A stretch of 64,000 nt of DNA from Hirundichthys speculiger (GCA_018398805.1 JAGFBZ010000814.1:5168001-5232000); one strand, 5' to 3'. Counted from the first letter of the stretch, positions 40,882-53,074 are shown. Program-made: numbers and translations. The notes: a model not told the origin generated them from the letters alone.

Positions 40882-42401
40882 ATACAGATACCACCATACA
40901 CAACACATTTTTGTTAGTGTAAAAAGAGAGTGGAAGATGCACAGTGTCAAATAATGTGTCACCAGTGACACAGACACTATGTTTTTTGAGAAGGATAAAT
41001 AACTTAATGGACAAAGAAACTCCAAAAAGGCTAATAAATAAATAAATAAGATGTCCCATTTCTCAGGGTTTTTTTTTTTTTTTTATGTTTTTCTGTCTCA
41101 TGAGGTAGATAATCAATACACATTAAGAGGGGAGTTGATAAGACATGTATTAGAGGTCAAGAGTCAAATTCTGGACAAACACCCTTGACCTGGGGTCAAA
41201 GTCTTTAGTGTGAGCATGGCGCTGGTGGAAAACCACACAGGTCTGAAATCTGGACTCAGTAATAACAAGAGCTCATTTATTTGAATATGAAATAGTCACA
41301 AAAAGTTGTAGAAAGCAAGTACTTTAGCATTAATATTTTTTTTAACGAAATGAATGTTGATTTTCTTTACATTATTTTTATGCCCTTAAGATGGTTTAAT
41401 GACAATTTAAACAAACAAAAAAAAAAACATATCCAAAGCACAGACACACAACATGCAGTGTGATATGATTTGCTTGTTGTTAACAAGCAAAAAAGAAATA
41501 TGTAATATTGTACATGTTGAATGTCTTTGGAAAAAAAAAAAAACATGCAATATAATTAGATACCACTGCTTGGAAGGCAACGCTTATGCACAGCCATGGT
41601 CCCGAGTTGCAGATGTATTCAACTGCTCTTGTCTTTCAGTTCACTGCTGTTGAACCAAAACCTCGACCATGAGGGAGAAAAGAAGACCTCATCGAGACGG
41701 CCTGACAAACCTTGCTTGATAAAAAATAATCTCAAAAATCAAAATCAAAAGGTTTTGCTTCCAAATCTTGTTGTCACACCAAATTCACCATATTAACTGT
41801 GAATTACCAGTCACATCCATGGATTAGTGTGCAGCGAGTTAAAAAGCTGCATCCACACTCAGGCTACCACAGGAGAAAATAAGAACACCTCTAATTCTGC
41901 CAGCATAATTGCATGATTATAATGAGCTTCCCTCTCTCTCCTCTAACTCTGTCATTATTTCTTGGTGTGTCTGCTGGCTTACACACACACACACTCACAC
42001 ACACTCCACCGCACCTCGATTTATTTTTTTTCAAATAAACCAGTCTACACAAGAATGGAGGGGAAAAAATTGCGTTAGCATTTTGTATTGCTGTAACTGA
42101 GCTATGGAGCGGTCACCGCACCCCGGATCTTCCCCTTTAAATCAATAGGAAAATTTGCTTTTAGCATAACATACAATAACTACAATGCAAGACTGTGTTG
42201 TAGGTTCCATGGGGACATCCTGCCAAATACTCAATTTACTGACAATTTACTGATTAGCTTTTCAAAATACAGATGGACCCCCAGTGACACAGGTTGACGT
42301 GATGCCAAAATTATGCCACTGTTCCTTACAATGCTTTGTTAGTTTCTCATCTGTCGTAAAGGGAGAAACCATAAAAACTCTAGAAATTGTGTGTGTGTGT
42401 G

Positions 42402-42483
<82 letters not shown>

Positions 42484-45078
42484 GTTTACATTGGCTTTTT
42501 TCTGAGTACCCAAAAATACTAGAGCATGGGTCTCATTTCAAAATTTTAATACTGACATAGCATGTCATTTATTTGCAAATGAGTACAAAAATGGCATCAT
42601 TATATAAAATATTATTACAACTGATATAAAGACCACTATTGTCTCTACGTTTTTGTTTTCTTTATTTAAACCTTATTTTAAATAAACTATTTCAGCTCTT
42701 TGTTTAGCTTCCAGCAAAATTACATCTTTAATCACAACAATACTTAAGACAAATCATAGAAAGAGCTGCAAGCGCAAAATTAAAACACATCCGCTAAAGA
42801 AATAATTAGCACATCCCAATAGAGTGAACACTGCACACATCGTATTGATATGAACATTTGAAGTTATTATTGCGTCTGCAATGTGTTTGAGACTAACATG
42901 CATCCTTTGTTCCTTCAGGTTTGTTCTTCCATCCTTCTGAAACTGTCCAAACCCGGATACAGGCTAAATAAGCATGCCCACTCATGAATGCTTTTGCTTA
43001 ATTACAGTCACTGATGGAAAACCTGCTGAGGGAGAAAGCTGAACACAGCCATGTGTCTGGATAGAAACAGAGGCATTTGCTTTTCTTACAAAGATGGCAA
43101 AATACATGTGCATGAATGTCATTAATTATAATAGGTGTGTTCCTCCTGCTTCATCAAAAAAGGCAAAGGCAGTCTGCATGTGCTTTTGTCTAATTTAAGG
43201 ATGTATTAAATTGGAACGATGAAAGGCCTTTATTGCTTTGTTGGGCGTACAAGAATTGTAATATCTGACAACCAGGTCTGGTGTCAGAAATGGTTTGGAC
43301 GGGCACATAATAACATAGGTGTTATTTAAATACCAGATGCAGTGAATATCAGAACAAACTATTTTGGGGGGAAATTATTTTTACTTAAGTAAAATATAAC
43401 TGAGAGTTGCTTCAAATTAAATAATTTCTCCTGTTGCTTTCTCAGATGAGAATGAGCCAAATTACATGTCATCTGTAAGGGGATTGAAGATTTGGAATTA
43501 AATATAAAGCTTAACCAGGGAGACAAAAATGTCTGTTGACTGAGTTGACTTTTATAGAGCAGGAAATCTTATCGTATGATTTTAAAATGGAGAGTCTAGA
43601 CATTCATTTGTGATTCTTGCAAAACCTTTGCAAAATTGTTAAGTTGAATTTTACAAAGAAAATGTCAGTGGTGTATATCTCTGCTATGAACCAAATGTGT
43701 GCCGTGAATACCACATTATTCTACTTAAGCAAAAAGATCCTGGTTTCTACAAGGGAACTCCGCACTACACATAAATTATTCAATAGTATTTGCATTTGCA
43801 TTGTAATTTTCATGCTTGTAGATTAGAGGGAATGAAGAAGGAGGCGCAGCACCAAAGAGAATTACATTCTGAAGCATTTTCAGTCCTACTGGTGGGGAAC
43901 TGACAGGTTTTTGTTCCATTTCCTTCTTTGCTTCGAGGTATACTGCTGAGATCAGTGACACATTTCAAACTGTTGTTTGATTAATAAAACAAGGAAATTA
44001 TGTATCATGCTTACCAGCACTCATGCACAAAAATCCCTTCCATTAAAAATAAATTGCGACATTCAACAATGAGACTATTTTATTGAATTGGCTGAGTCTT
44101 TTTTCAGCAATATTTTCATCATCTTTAAATTTAAAAGCTTGTGAGTTGAAGCTCAAAAGAACCAGTAGGCGTGGAGGAGATGCTGTATAGATTAAACACT
44201 GGGAATAGTCGTGAAACACACACAGTACACTGAAGATCCTGGCTATTATGTTTCATCTAAAATAACAAGCCTGACAAAAAAAGAACATACAAGACAGAAT
44301 AAGAAAAAGAATAAAGCGACATGGTCTCCAGAGAGCAGAGTTTAAACAGCAGCAGTCATAGTGCTGAGTGTGATGTGGAATGCAGGGAGAATGTACAGTA
44401 TGAGACTCCCATCAATTATAAATTACAGTTTTCTGTATGAAATCTATGGAGCAACCTAGATTCTAAAATAAAAGTGTCTGTGGCTTTTAGAGATACTTCT
44501 GGGAATGAAATACTCTGAATCATAAAGATGTCACTGATCTTGGTGCATTTTTATCCCTTATGTGAATGATCACTTTGCTTCAACTAATTGCATTTATTGT
44601 TATCATCATTAGTAATCTACAATCATGAAAGCTTCTTTTTTTTCTTTTTAGAACCTAAGGTGTGATTTTTCAACCAGGGACATGAACACGAAAGCAAGCT
44701 GAGCCTGTGTGCAAGTATACTCCTGCAGTGTACGTATGTGTGTCTATGTGCCATGAGAGACAAGCACAAGGGGGTGGGGTAGGTATCCCTGCAATAAGAG
44801 GGGAGGGTTTATATATGCGCATGTGCAAATACAGCCAAGCCCTTATCTGCTCACATGTTGATGAGCATGCCATTCTATTGGAACATATATATTAGGCTCA
44901 TAGACATGTTACAAATCTATGGCCTAATCTGTTTGCAATCATCAACCTGTAATCTAAATGCAGTATGTGGTGATTAGGAAAAACAAAATAAAAAACATAT
45001 ACACATCCATATATCCATTTTATACCTGCCTCATTCTGTTCAGAAATGGAACTATCACAGCTGTCAAATGTATAGAAT
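40882..45078. other. Non-coding, one long (GT)n(TA)n tract
   Basis: No exon or transposon was recognised. T/A runs occur at 41068-41083, and short (CA)n at 41980-42004. Bases 42840-43330 contain long unique stretches without homopolymers (for example CATGAATGCTTTTGCTTAAT, GGCCTTTATTGCTTTG) that could be conserved non-coding DNA. This is untested. Confidence 0.5.
42389..42481. repeat. (GT)n(TA)n compound microsatellite
   Basis: About 7 GT units, a TATG interruption and about 37 TA units. Confidence 0.95.
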
Positions 45079-45079
45079 C

Positions 45080-46199
45080 TAAGCACAAAAAAAAGAAAAA
45101 CTATGTTTGGTGATTATTTCTTTGTTGTAACAATGCTTCGTAGCAATACATTTTTGATTGTTAGAAACCCTGATTACTTCCCTTTTAAATGGTGCCACAT
45201 TTGTAGGGAACATGCATTTGTGCGATAAGCAAGAGAGCTGAGTATGTGGGTTGCACCCATGAAAGATTTTCCATTTCTCGTCTGCCAATTGTCAAACACC
45301 TTTTTTTTTTTGCTGTTGACTCGTTTGGTGGATTGGATGAATGAAGTCTGAAGAAACAAAACATATTGGCAATTTAACTATTTAAAAGGATTCATTTCAC
45401 AAACAGGAGTCTCAGTAGTGTGTGGAAGAAGCATACACAGCCACAGCAGCCTGACGCCTCCTCCTCATGCTGGTCACACACTGCTGTGGGATGGCAACCT
45501 ATTCTTTAAACAGCATTCGCTGCACGTCAGCCAACGTGGTTGTGTTGGTCACTCTGGCACAAGCACCACGCCCAAGCTGATCCCACAGGTGTCCAATGGG
45601 GTTGAAGACAGAACTGCTGGCAGACTACTCCATCCTCTCCACTCCTAAATTCAGAAAGTACTCTCTGATAAACCCTGCTGTGTGGGTTTGTGTTGTCATC
45701 TTGGAGGACAATTTGGTCCCAGACTGTGGAGATATGATATTACCACTGGTTGAAGAATTACATCTCAATATCTCTCTGCATTGAGATTGCCTCCAATGAT
45801 GACAAGCCTCCATTTCCCTGTGAGGGAGATTCCGCCTCACACCACCACCACACTGCCTCCACCAAAAGATGCTACTCCATGTGTTCCGGATAATCAGGTG
45901 TTTGATTGGCACCTGATTGTCAGCACCTGGGGGTACCAGAAATTCAAAACAAGAGTCAAAAGCAACAGCCAAAAAGCCGGTTTGGCATTCAGCAGAGACG
46001 ATATGGTAAACCTTCCATGGGCACAACCCACATGTTCAGTTCTGCTGCTCATCCCACAAATGCATTTTCCTTACAAATGCAGCATCATTTAAAAGGGAAA
46101 TAAACAGGCTTTCCAACGGTATGAGATTTGTTGCTAAGAAGCACTGTTACAGCAAAGAAATAATCTATCAAACACAAATTTCCTTACTTTTTGTGCTTG
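45080..46199 (-). mobile_element. Decayed Tc1-like transposon with about 190-bp inverted repeats
   Basis: The left (45080-45270) and right (46009-46199) ends are inverted copies: AAGCACAAAAA at the outer edge, ATTATTTCTTTG, then CCCTTTTAAATG and ATGCATTTGTG inside. Identity by eye is about three quarters. Between them a minus-strand transposase relic lacks its N-terminal half. This is a different Tc1 family from the element at 25645. The extra length and divergence imply an older insertion. Confidence 0.82.
45415..45870 (-). pseudogene. Tc1-like transposase C-terminal relic
   Basis: In shifting minus-strand frames one can read GGISLTGKWRLVIIGGNLNA, then QDDN (second catalytic Asp region), then NPIGHLWDQLG and VTNTTTLADVQRML, ending SMRRRRQAAVAV. 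The family motif NPIEHLWDQLG has Gly in place of the catalytic Glu. Several stops and frameshifts occur, and the DNA-binding half is missing. The 133-codon minus frame at 45625-46026 is a misframe across this relic. Confidence 0.8.
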
Positions 46200-46633
46200 G
46201 TTAGTAATTAATTAGATTAGAGTAGATGTACTTTATTGTAATGCTAAAAACAAAGGAGAGAATGAAACTTTTCATGGGCTAAGATTCATTGAGAGGGTTA
46301 CATTACCACTGACAGTGACCGTAAGACAGCACTCAATTCATTCGCCAACCCAGGATGGTCTTTTATTTAATTGTATTGATTTATTTGGGAGGATGAAGAT
46401 CTTTGTGCTCATGGCCTATGCTAACAATGCTAACAAACGCAATGATACATGATACATTCCTGTATTTAAAAAGTACAGGTAACAAAGTAAAGGTATTATC
46501 AATGACCCACAATGTACAAAATGTGAAACATATTTTTCTAGAAGACTGTCCTTTTTTGAGTATTTAATTGGTATCTAAGGCTACAGAATTGAAAACATTT
46601 AAAATTGACATTTTACATAATGATTTATAGAAT

Positions 46634-46985
46634 GGGCAGCACGGTGGCTTAGTGGTTAGCACTGTTGCCTCACAGCTAGAAGGTTCCTGGTTCGAACCTC
46701 GGCAGGGGCCTTTCTGTGTGGAGTTTGCATGTTCTCCCCGTGCTTGCGTGGGTTCTCTCCGGGTACTCCGGCTTCTTCCCACAGTCCAAAGACATGCATG
46801 TTAGGTTAATTGATGATTCCAAATTGCCCGTAGGCGTGAATGTGAGTGTGAATGGTTGTGTGGCCCTGCGATGGACTGGCGACCTGTCCAGGGTGTACCC
46901 CTGCCTTTCGCCCATAGACAGCTGGGATAGGCTCCAGCAGATCCCCGTGACCCTTCAAGGATGAAACGGGTATAGAAAATGGATG
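46634..46985 (+). mobile_element. tRNA-derived SINE (DANA/mermaid-like fish type), recent
   Basis: The tRNA-like head GGGCAGCACGGTGGCTTAGT has an A box (TGGCTTAGTGG) and a B box (GGTTCGAACC, about 46691-46700). The conserved body follows (GTGTGGAGTTTGCATGTTCT, CACAGTCCAAAGACATGC, GATGGACTGGCGACCTGTCC, CAGGGTGTACCC), with a GAAAATGGATG end. A perfect 12-bp target duplication GATTTATAGAAT flanks it (46622-46633 and 46986-46997). Transcribed by RNA polymerase III and mobilised by a partner LINE in trans. The exact family name is inferred from resemblance. Confidence 0.88.
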
Positions 46986-47093
46986 GATTTATAGAATATG
47001 AATTATCTCACTTGGTATCAGGTTAAGAGTATTTTATTAGCTTTTTTAACAGTTTATAATGTCAAGATTGTAAAGTCTGTAAACACCACTTCC

Positions 47094-47440
47094 ACCCATC
47101 CATCCATACCCACTTAATCCCCTGCAGGGTCACGGGGATCTGCTGGAGCCCATCTCAGTTCTCTTTGGGCGAAACGGCAGGCGTACACCCTGGACAGGTC
47201 GCCAGTCCATCGTAGGGCCACTTATAGACAAACAACCACACACACTCATAATCACACCTACAGCCAATTTAGAACCAGCAATTAACCTGACATGCATGTG
47301 TTTGGACTGTGGGAGGAAGCTGGAGTACCCGGAGGAAACTTACACAAGCAAGTGGAGAACATGTAAACTCCACACAGAAAGGGCCCTGCCAAGGTTCAAA
47401 CCAGGAACCTTCTTGCTGTGAGGCAACAGTGCTAAAGCAG
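47094..47440 (-). mobile_element. tRNA-derived SINE, second copy, inverted
   Basis: Reverse-orientation copy of the family at 46634: CCATCCATCCATACC tail, GGGTCACGGGGATCTGCTGG, GGACAGGTCGCCAGTCCATC, GGACTGTGGGAGGAAGCTGG, and a degenerate head with TTCAAACCAGGAACCTTC. The first bases of the tRNA head are missing or decayed. It is more diverged than the + copy. The two copies face each other with a 108-bp spacer. Confidence 0.87.
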
Positions 47441-47485
47441 ATTATTATTATCTTTAAGTAAAGAAGCACTCAAGATTTATTCCTG

Positions 47486-47650
47486 TTAGTTCACCAACAC
47501 TGCACTGAACGAGCTTGTAGAGGAGGCATCTTTGACTGCTGCATTTCTGGTGTTTGTAGCGGGTACATTGGAAGAGCTGAAGCCCTGCAGACATTGCTCC
47601 ATCAGCAGCTCCAGAAACTCACAGAAACACAGACACTGTGGACCTGTCAT
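47486..47650 (-). other. Unrecognised 54-codon minus-strand frame upstream of tmem161b
   Basis: The frame runs from ATG (complement of 47648-47650) to TAA (complement of 47486-47488). It begins MTGPQCLCFCEFLELLMEQC and has a Ser/Thr/Ala-rich second half. It has no known domain. The opposite strand is also open across the same bases. It points away from tmem161b, so it could be part of a divergent transcript, a repeat-derived fragment, or chance. I lean to chance or repeat. Confidence 0.2.
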
Positions 47651-47899
47651 GTGTGCTCATGAGTCTCTGCTCTTTTCCGGTTGGGGCGTCCTCATTCAAC
47701 GCTGATAGTCGTCTCGTCGAATCCTACATAAAATTATAAATTTCATGTTATGTTTAAATCAAAAATTGAATTAACAATAGCATATACGTGTGTTAAAAAT
47801 ATATAGCTACAGTTTTGTTCTCATTATATGGATGTCTGAATAAATAAGCCATCCCCGATTTCACTTTTGTGTACAGGCACATCTAAGGACAGCTTCATG

Positions 47900-48143
47900 C
47901 CCAGAGTTTTAGTGTGACCTCTACTGCAGTTGAAAATACTCGGGAGCGGAGGCTGAATCCATTGATTTTCTGACGATGTAACTCGTGCTTGCAAGGATAC
48001 TGTGGCAATTTTGGCGCGTGAACTCCCTTCGTTTTATGCACAGCCACCGCAAGAAGGGCTTATGTGCTCCTCGCCGCTTGAGTTTCGAGTCGGGGTGCTC
48101 TGTGTTGCTGGGGTAGAGTCCGTTTTAGCTACGCTGCATCGAC
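47900..48143 (+). promoter_or_regulatory. tmem161b: Putative tmem161b promoter and 5' UTR
   Basis: This stretch sits directly upstream of the initiator codon and is locally richer in GC and CpG than its flanks, for example TTTTGGCGCG at 48009-48018 (an E2F-like site), CGCCGC, GAGTTTCGAGTCGG. No TATA box is placed convincingly, which would suit a housekeeping-type promoter. The boundaries and the cap site are inferred. What is seen is the CpG-richer composition and the position; promoter activity is inference. Confidence 0.5.
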
Positions 48144-48146
48144 ATG
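48144..48146 (+). CDS. tmem161b: tmem161b exon 1, coding part (initiator codon only)
   Basis: The ATG at 48144-48146 is followed at once by GTGAGT, a strong splice donor. The exon therefore contributes only the initiator methionine, in phase 0. Joined to exon 2 it gives a protein starting [12 protein letters not shown], the expected N-terminus of TMEM161B. The 5' untranslated part of the exon lies upstream and its cap site cannot be read from sequence. A longer frame overlapping this point (roughly 48002-48319) has no ATG start and is out of phase with the ATG. Evidence is the match of donor, phase and downstream protein; a transcript would settle the exon boundary. Confidence 0.85.
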
Positions 48147-49464
48147 GTGAGTATGACAGCCAGCATCTGGACGCAACCGTTAAAGCTCAACTGGCACTCT
48201 TCACTGATGGAAAATCAGCTAGAAAGGTCTGTCCTTATTCAGATATCTACGGTAACTTTGCCAGTCCATTTATGTTAACAGCCATTCATGTTTCTTTGGT
48301 GACTGGAGTGATTTATTAGCTTAGCTTGTCAGCCCTAGCAGGTGCTTGTAGCCGGTGTTCTATCAGTTTGTGCTACCTGTCAGTAGCTGCAACCAAGCCA
48401 ATCTATATTTATATTAAACTCATGCTCAGGGTTGGACCACTGACGATTTGTCCTACAGTAACATCTTTCAAGGAAGTGCCTCATGCATGTCGGTGTTGTG
48501 TATTAGCTAACTCTGAAACTGAACATTGTCTGTTGTAATACTGATATATGACAGTTGTAAATTATGTCCACTCACAGTGTTTGATGTGATGTGCATAACT
48601 ACTTTTCCAGGGCAGGGATTTTAAGAGAATTAAGCAAACGTGAGCCGAACGAAGCACGAGGCTCACTCAGCTGACTGCAGCAGGGTACATTTAGGAGCCT
48701 TCAAGGTGTGTTCTCTTCACCTGAGTTGCTCACCTTGCCCTCAGGGGAAGGTGTCAAGGTGCCATGATTCCTTTGCTTAAAAGTATTTTGTCCACCTCTC
48801 GAAGTGAATCTCTGCTTGCTTTGTTTTTTCTAGGCGATTGTGCCTTTCCACAATTTTTATAGTAAGACTTGAATGTCAGCAAGTGTTTTTCGCAAAGAAA
48901 TTAACTTCTTATATTGTATTGACTTCTATTTTATAGAGAGTTAGTTTCAGTTTAAGAACCAAGCACCATGGGTGGGTGCAACACATCTGCCTTTGCACAA
49001 AATCCTCACAATCTCTCTATTGGATGAAAACATCCTATTACATTTGATTATGTAGTAGGTCATGCTTAACTGTTTAAACTGAGAGATTTTTCTAAAGAAA
49101 GAATACATATGTTTGTGAATTTAAAACAAATGAAAGCAAACACACACAGATGAACAACTCATGGTCATTTATTTAGTATTTCAAACAACTGGAATAATTA
49201 GTGTGTGTGTGAGTGTGTGTACATTAAAATAATTTCTCAATAATTATTGGCTAACAAGCACCCTTCACTGTGCTCAATGACAATATGCTGGTGTAGACTC
49301 AGTCATCTAGGTCATAGTAACTCTCAGAGGTTTGAATCAAAGCAACTGGACCTCTTTTTCTTTGTTCTTGAAGACAAAGAAACAAAGGAAAAGAAGTCGG
49401 TTGCATTGATTCAAACATTTGAGAGCTCAATGACCAGGAATTTTATCCATATGGTTTGAATCCT

Positions 49465-49560
49465 GGTTGCGTCAGGAAGGGCATCCAGCCTAAACCTTGT
49501 GCCAAACTTCTCATGCAGATCACTGCACTGTGGTGACCCCAAACAGGGAGCAGCTGAAAC
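49465..49560 (+). mobile_element. SINE 3' fragment
   Basis: GGTTGCGTCAGGAAGGGCAT, then GTGCCAAA, ACTGTGGTGACCCC and GGAGCAGCTGAA match the conserved 3' part of DANA/mermaid-like fish SINEs (AGGAAGGGCATCC, TGTGGCGACCCC). No head is present, so this is an isolated fragment. Confidence 0.6.
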
Positions 49561-51058
49561 TGAAGTGTGTTTTATACAGTGTCCTTTCAATGAAGCATCA
49601 CATTGACACATCGAATTACACATTGAGTTAAGCAAGTAAAACAAAATCAATACCATAAGTTATTATTTTATGTGCAAGACATGACACAGCAACTTTTAAG
49701 CATGACATTGCTCGTGTTTCCAACTTGCCACAGGTACTTGTACATTTGTTTGCACATAAAAGGGGATGCCGTCTCTCCAGGAAGAGGAAAGTGAAATAAT
49801 AACTGCTTCCTTTTCATAAGCGAAAACAGTTTTGGCTTCAAACCAAATGCCCCATGGCTGGGGCTGTTCCAGGTGCAGTTGATGACTTTGTCTCCCCATG
49901 TGCAGACCTTTACAGAGTAATTACTGCTCTGTAGCTTGTAACTAGCTATAGAATAACTAGGAGCAACTGATGCTAAATTTCTTTTTAAATTATTATTTCT
50001 GGCAGTATGATGGCAGTTAAAGTTAAATTATTTGCACTAATTTAAAATATAGAATGAACAGAAAAAGACAGTTCATTCTTTTATGAATATTATTCAATCT
50101 AAAATGCATTGAACACTGTTAATTATTGGCTAGTAACTAACAATACTAGTTATTACTTCTAGTTTAAAAAAAAGGTTTAACGAGAGCTCTTAATGAACGG
50201 TGTTCAGGATACTATTTTAAGACTGAGCAGTTTTTCTTTAACCTAATTCATTCCTAATGTGCTTTATGTTGAATTTTGCCTTCAAGCATTAAATAAATAT
50301 ATTTTAATCTAATTGAATTTATTTTGACAATTCTAATTATTCTCTGTATTACAGTAATATCACTTGCAAAACAAGAATAACTCTTGTTTGAAATGAATAA
50401 ATTAATAAAAGGCATCTGGACTTTATTTCTTGACTCTTGAAGATGTTTCACTGCTCAACTGAAAAGTCTCTTCAGTTCTCACCGACTGGTGGGACATTCA
50501 TACTTTGAGTCGTTGATGTCATGGCTTCCCCTGTGGGTCATTGTCAACAATAAGTTGTTTCCTGACCTTGCCAACGTGTGAGATGTTTTGGTAACAAAAG
50601 TCATTCAATGTGTAAATAGTGGTTGAATTGCTTGTGGAGGAGAGTCAAGGCTGCATTGTTAGTGTTGGATAGGTGGAACCCTAGTCTGTTTCGACAGACT
50701 CCTCCATCCTCTGTGTGTGTGTGTGTGGGTGTGTGTAAGAGAGAAAGATTTCATAGATCTTTTCTTCCTGTATCAGTCTGACTGTACACTTCAGCACTGT
50801 TAACTAGGCTGGTTACTCACCCATTCAGATTCACTCTTTCCATGCAGGGTGTAAATAATTGCTTGGTTTGATATTTGATTATTTGTTTATTTAAATCTTT
50901 TTTTTATTTAATTACATTAATTTTATTTTATTTTAATCAATTTTTTTTATTTTTCTTATTTAACATTTGCTGTGAGTGCACGTTATTCTGCTCTGTAATA
51001 TCCTGCTGTTGGAACAGTGTGGATTTAACCATAGTGGGACAATAAAGACTTATTACAA

Positions 51059-51519
51059 TAATCCCTCACACTTTGCGGTCTCAGCAACCGCGGTCTCAGT
51101 ATATCGCGGAGGTTTCAAAAACATTAATCGAAAAAAAAATTCGAACGAAGGGCATAAGGCTGAAGCGAAACACATCACATCAAGAACGAGTCTCGCGAAG
51201 CAACAGGAGCCTACACGGGATGCCCCAGGAAGAAAAATCGAGGCCTGTGATTTGGCTGCTACGACGGCCATTACTGTGCCGTCGGTTATCTATACGCTGA
51301 TTGGCTGATACGTGTCCCCGCATCTCCCATCTCTTGCTCTCGTCAGCTACACACAGAGGAGAGATTGTCAAAGTGAGTGTACGTTCTGTAGATTTTGCGT
51401 TCGCGCGTACATGTATACTGTATGTACATATACATGTACATGTACATCCACATCGCAGGTTTTCACCATTCGCGGGGGGGGGGTCACAGCCCCCATTAAC
51501 CGCGAAGTGTGAGGGATTA
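51059..51519. mobile_element. MITE with TAATCCCTCACAC termini (pogo/Tigger-like)
   Basis: The left end TAATCCCTCACACTTTGCGG and right end CCGCGAAGTGTGAGGGATTA are inverted repeats of about 20 bp, enclosing 461 bp. The terminal TA could be the target duplication of a Tc1/mariner superfamily element. The CCCTC...CGCGG style resembles Tigger/pogo ends; the class is inferred. The interior is CpG-rich, with a repeated GCGGTCTCAG near the left end and TACATGTACATGTACAT near 51434. There is no transposase. Confidence 0.75.
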
Positions 51520-51779
51520 CTGAGTTTTTTAAGGTTGTTTTCATACAACATGGATGGCTTTTGTCAATGCTCTATCAAACCATCTGTCTTTCTGTCCAGA
51601 ATGTGCACATTACTGTCCTGTTTCCCTTATCCTTGAGATGTAGGTTAGCAGCTAAGTCAACTGAGGAGTTAGCTGTCCTGTGTTGTGACATGCCACAGTT
51701 GACAATGACCCACAATAGTAGCAGGATGAGTCAGTGCTTCAAATGTGACTTTAAAAACCTAGAAGCTGGAAACACTTGC

Positions 51780-51819
51780 GTATGTATGTATGTATGTATG
51801 TATGTATGTATGTATGTAC
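51780..51819. repeat. (ATGT)n microsatellite
   Basis: About ten GTAT/ATGT units. Confidence 0.93.
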
Positions 51820-52394
51820 AGATTACAGATATACATACACTATAGTGTATGTATACACAGCCATTGTATGTGACAGCCATTAAACCTGTACTTGTACCTC
51901 CAAAATTCTAAACACATTATGTGATACCTAGACTACAGACAAGAAGAATAAAACAGATTTGGTTTTCCTGAATCCCATTACATTTGCAGCCTTTTTAGGT
52001 CTATTCTGTGTAAGAATTGGCCTGCTTGACACATGTTATAGTTTTGATATTATGCTAGGGTGCCCCAAAAACCCCAAAAGAGGACACTCTACCAGCCTCT
52101 TGTTGATACTGCAAAAATACTCAAAGATAGTCGAAGATGACAAAATAGCTTTATAAACCATACATTTATTTAAAACATCCCTTTTCTGTTTGAAATGAAA
52201 AATTTCTGATATGTAAACAGAAATAATGCCTCATAACCAGTGACATGTGGTGAGATTCATGGCTGGTGAGGCACTGACTCCATCAGAATCAGATTTACAA
52301 ATTTATGAACCCAACAGAGTAGATTATTCACCATTTGGTCAGCAGTAGTTAGCTGGTTATGTTTTATATGTCATATCAGCATGTTTTTAAAAGA

Positions 52395-52545
52395 TTTTCT
52401 AGTGACCTTTATTGGATAGAGAGAAAGCACTGAATAAAAAGGGACACAACAACATATTACAACGCTGGAAGTTGAACCCAAAAACCACTATATGAGAGTC
52501 CACCCACTTAACCAGTAGACTACCTAGCAAACACCATTGTAGGAA
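52395..52545 (-). mobile_element. Probable tRNA-derived SINE, minus strand
   Basis: On the minus strand: TAGTCTACTGGTTAAGTGGG (A-box-like) and, about 35 bp on, GGGTTCAACTTCC (B-box-like), at tRNA spacing. An unrelated body ending in CAATAAAGGTC follows. The boxes deviate slightly from consensus. Not the same family as the SINEs at 46.6-47.4 kb. Confidence 0.5.
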
Positions 52546-52899
52546 CCTGGCATTATACTGATTTTTAAAATGCCTGTTTTTTTTATATTTCAATTTTAGC
52601 AAACAGGCCACAGGACTGAATTTGTTTTTAATATTTTATTGTCTGGTTTATGTGACCGAGAAATGGCTTTGTTTTATAATCAAGGAATAGACTTTCTGCT
52701 GTCGTTACACATCTGTGCCACTAGATGGAGCCTCACTGAAGTAACCAGCTAGAGAATAGACAGTCAACACATGGAGCAGATCTGATGATAAATGGAGGAA
52801 TGACACGATCATCTTGAACAAAGGGGTTTGAAATTTTTTTTTTCAGACAGAATTGTTAATATTTGCTACCTGAGTTGCTACCCGAACTGTAAAGTACAC

Positions 52900-53074
52900 T
52901 GATTTTTACCGTTCTCCATGTCCGCGTGTCTACCTGCCAATTATTTTCCGGTTCCCCAGAGCCAGTAATAGACTTATCAAAACAAAAGCACATGAGCAAC
53001 ATGCGTTAACACGTGATAAAATAAATGTCGGCGTTAATAAATCAATGCGTTAACGCGATAATAATGCCTTAACT
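52900..53074. mobile_element. hAT-like fragment with GCGTTAACGCG motif
   Basis: Words such as CATGCGTTAACACGTGAT, AATGCGTTAACGCGATAATA and CTTAAC resemble the end of a common fish hAT element. Only one end is present; it abuts the next element without a clear target duplication. Confidence 0.5.

Larger units (their letters stand above)
48147..52394. other. tmem161b: tmem161b intron 1, 5' part
   Basis: Intronic. Apart from the elements listed separately (49465-49560, 51059-51519, 51780-51819) it is AT-rich with short (TG)n at 49201-49220 and 50708-50737. No internal exon was recognised. Confidence 0.6.

Noticed and set aside
40661..41059. Repeated 12-residue protein motif on the minus strand
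   Set aside because: Produced by the 36-bp minisatellite; (CA)n adjacent gives the Val-Cys run.
45906..46103. Frame resembling one at 45174-45359 on the other strand
   Set aside because: Both are translations of the two inverted repeats of the Tc1-like relic, not a gene family.
48002..48319. 105-codon frame crossing tmem161b exon 1
   Set aside because: No ATG start, out of phase with the real initiator and reads through the splice donor.
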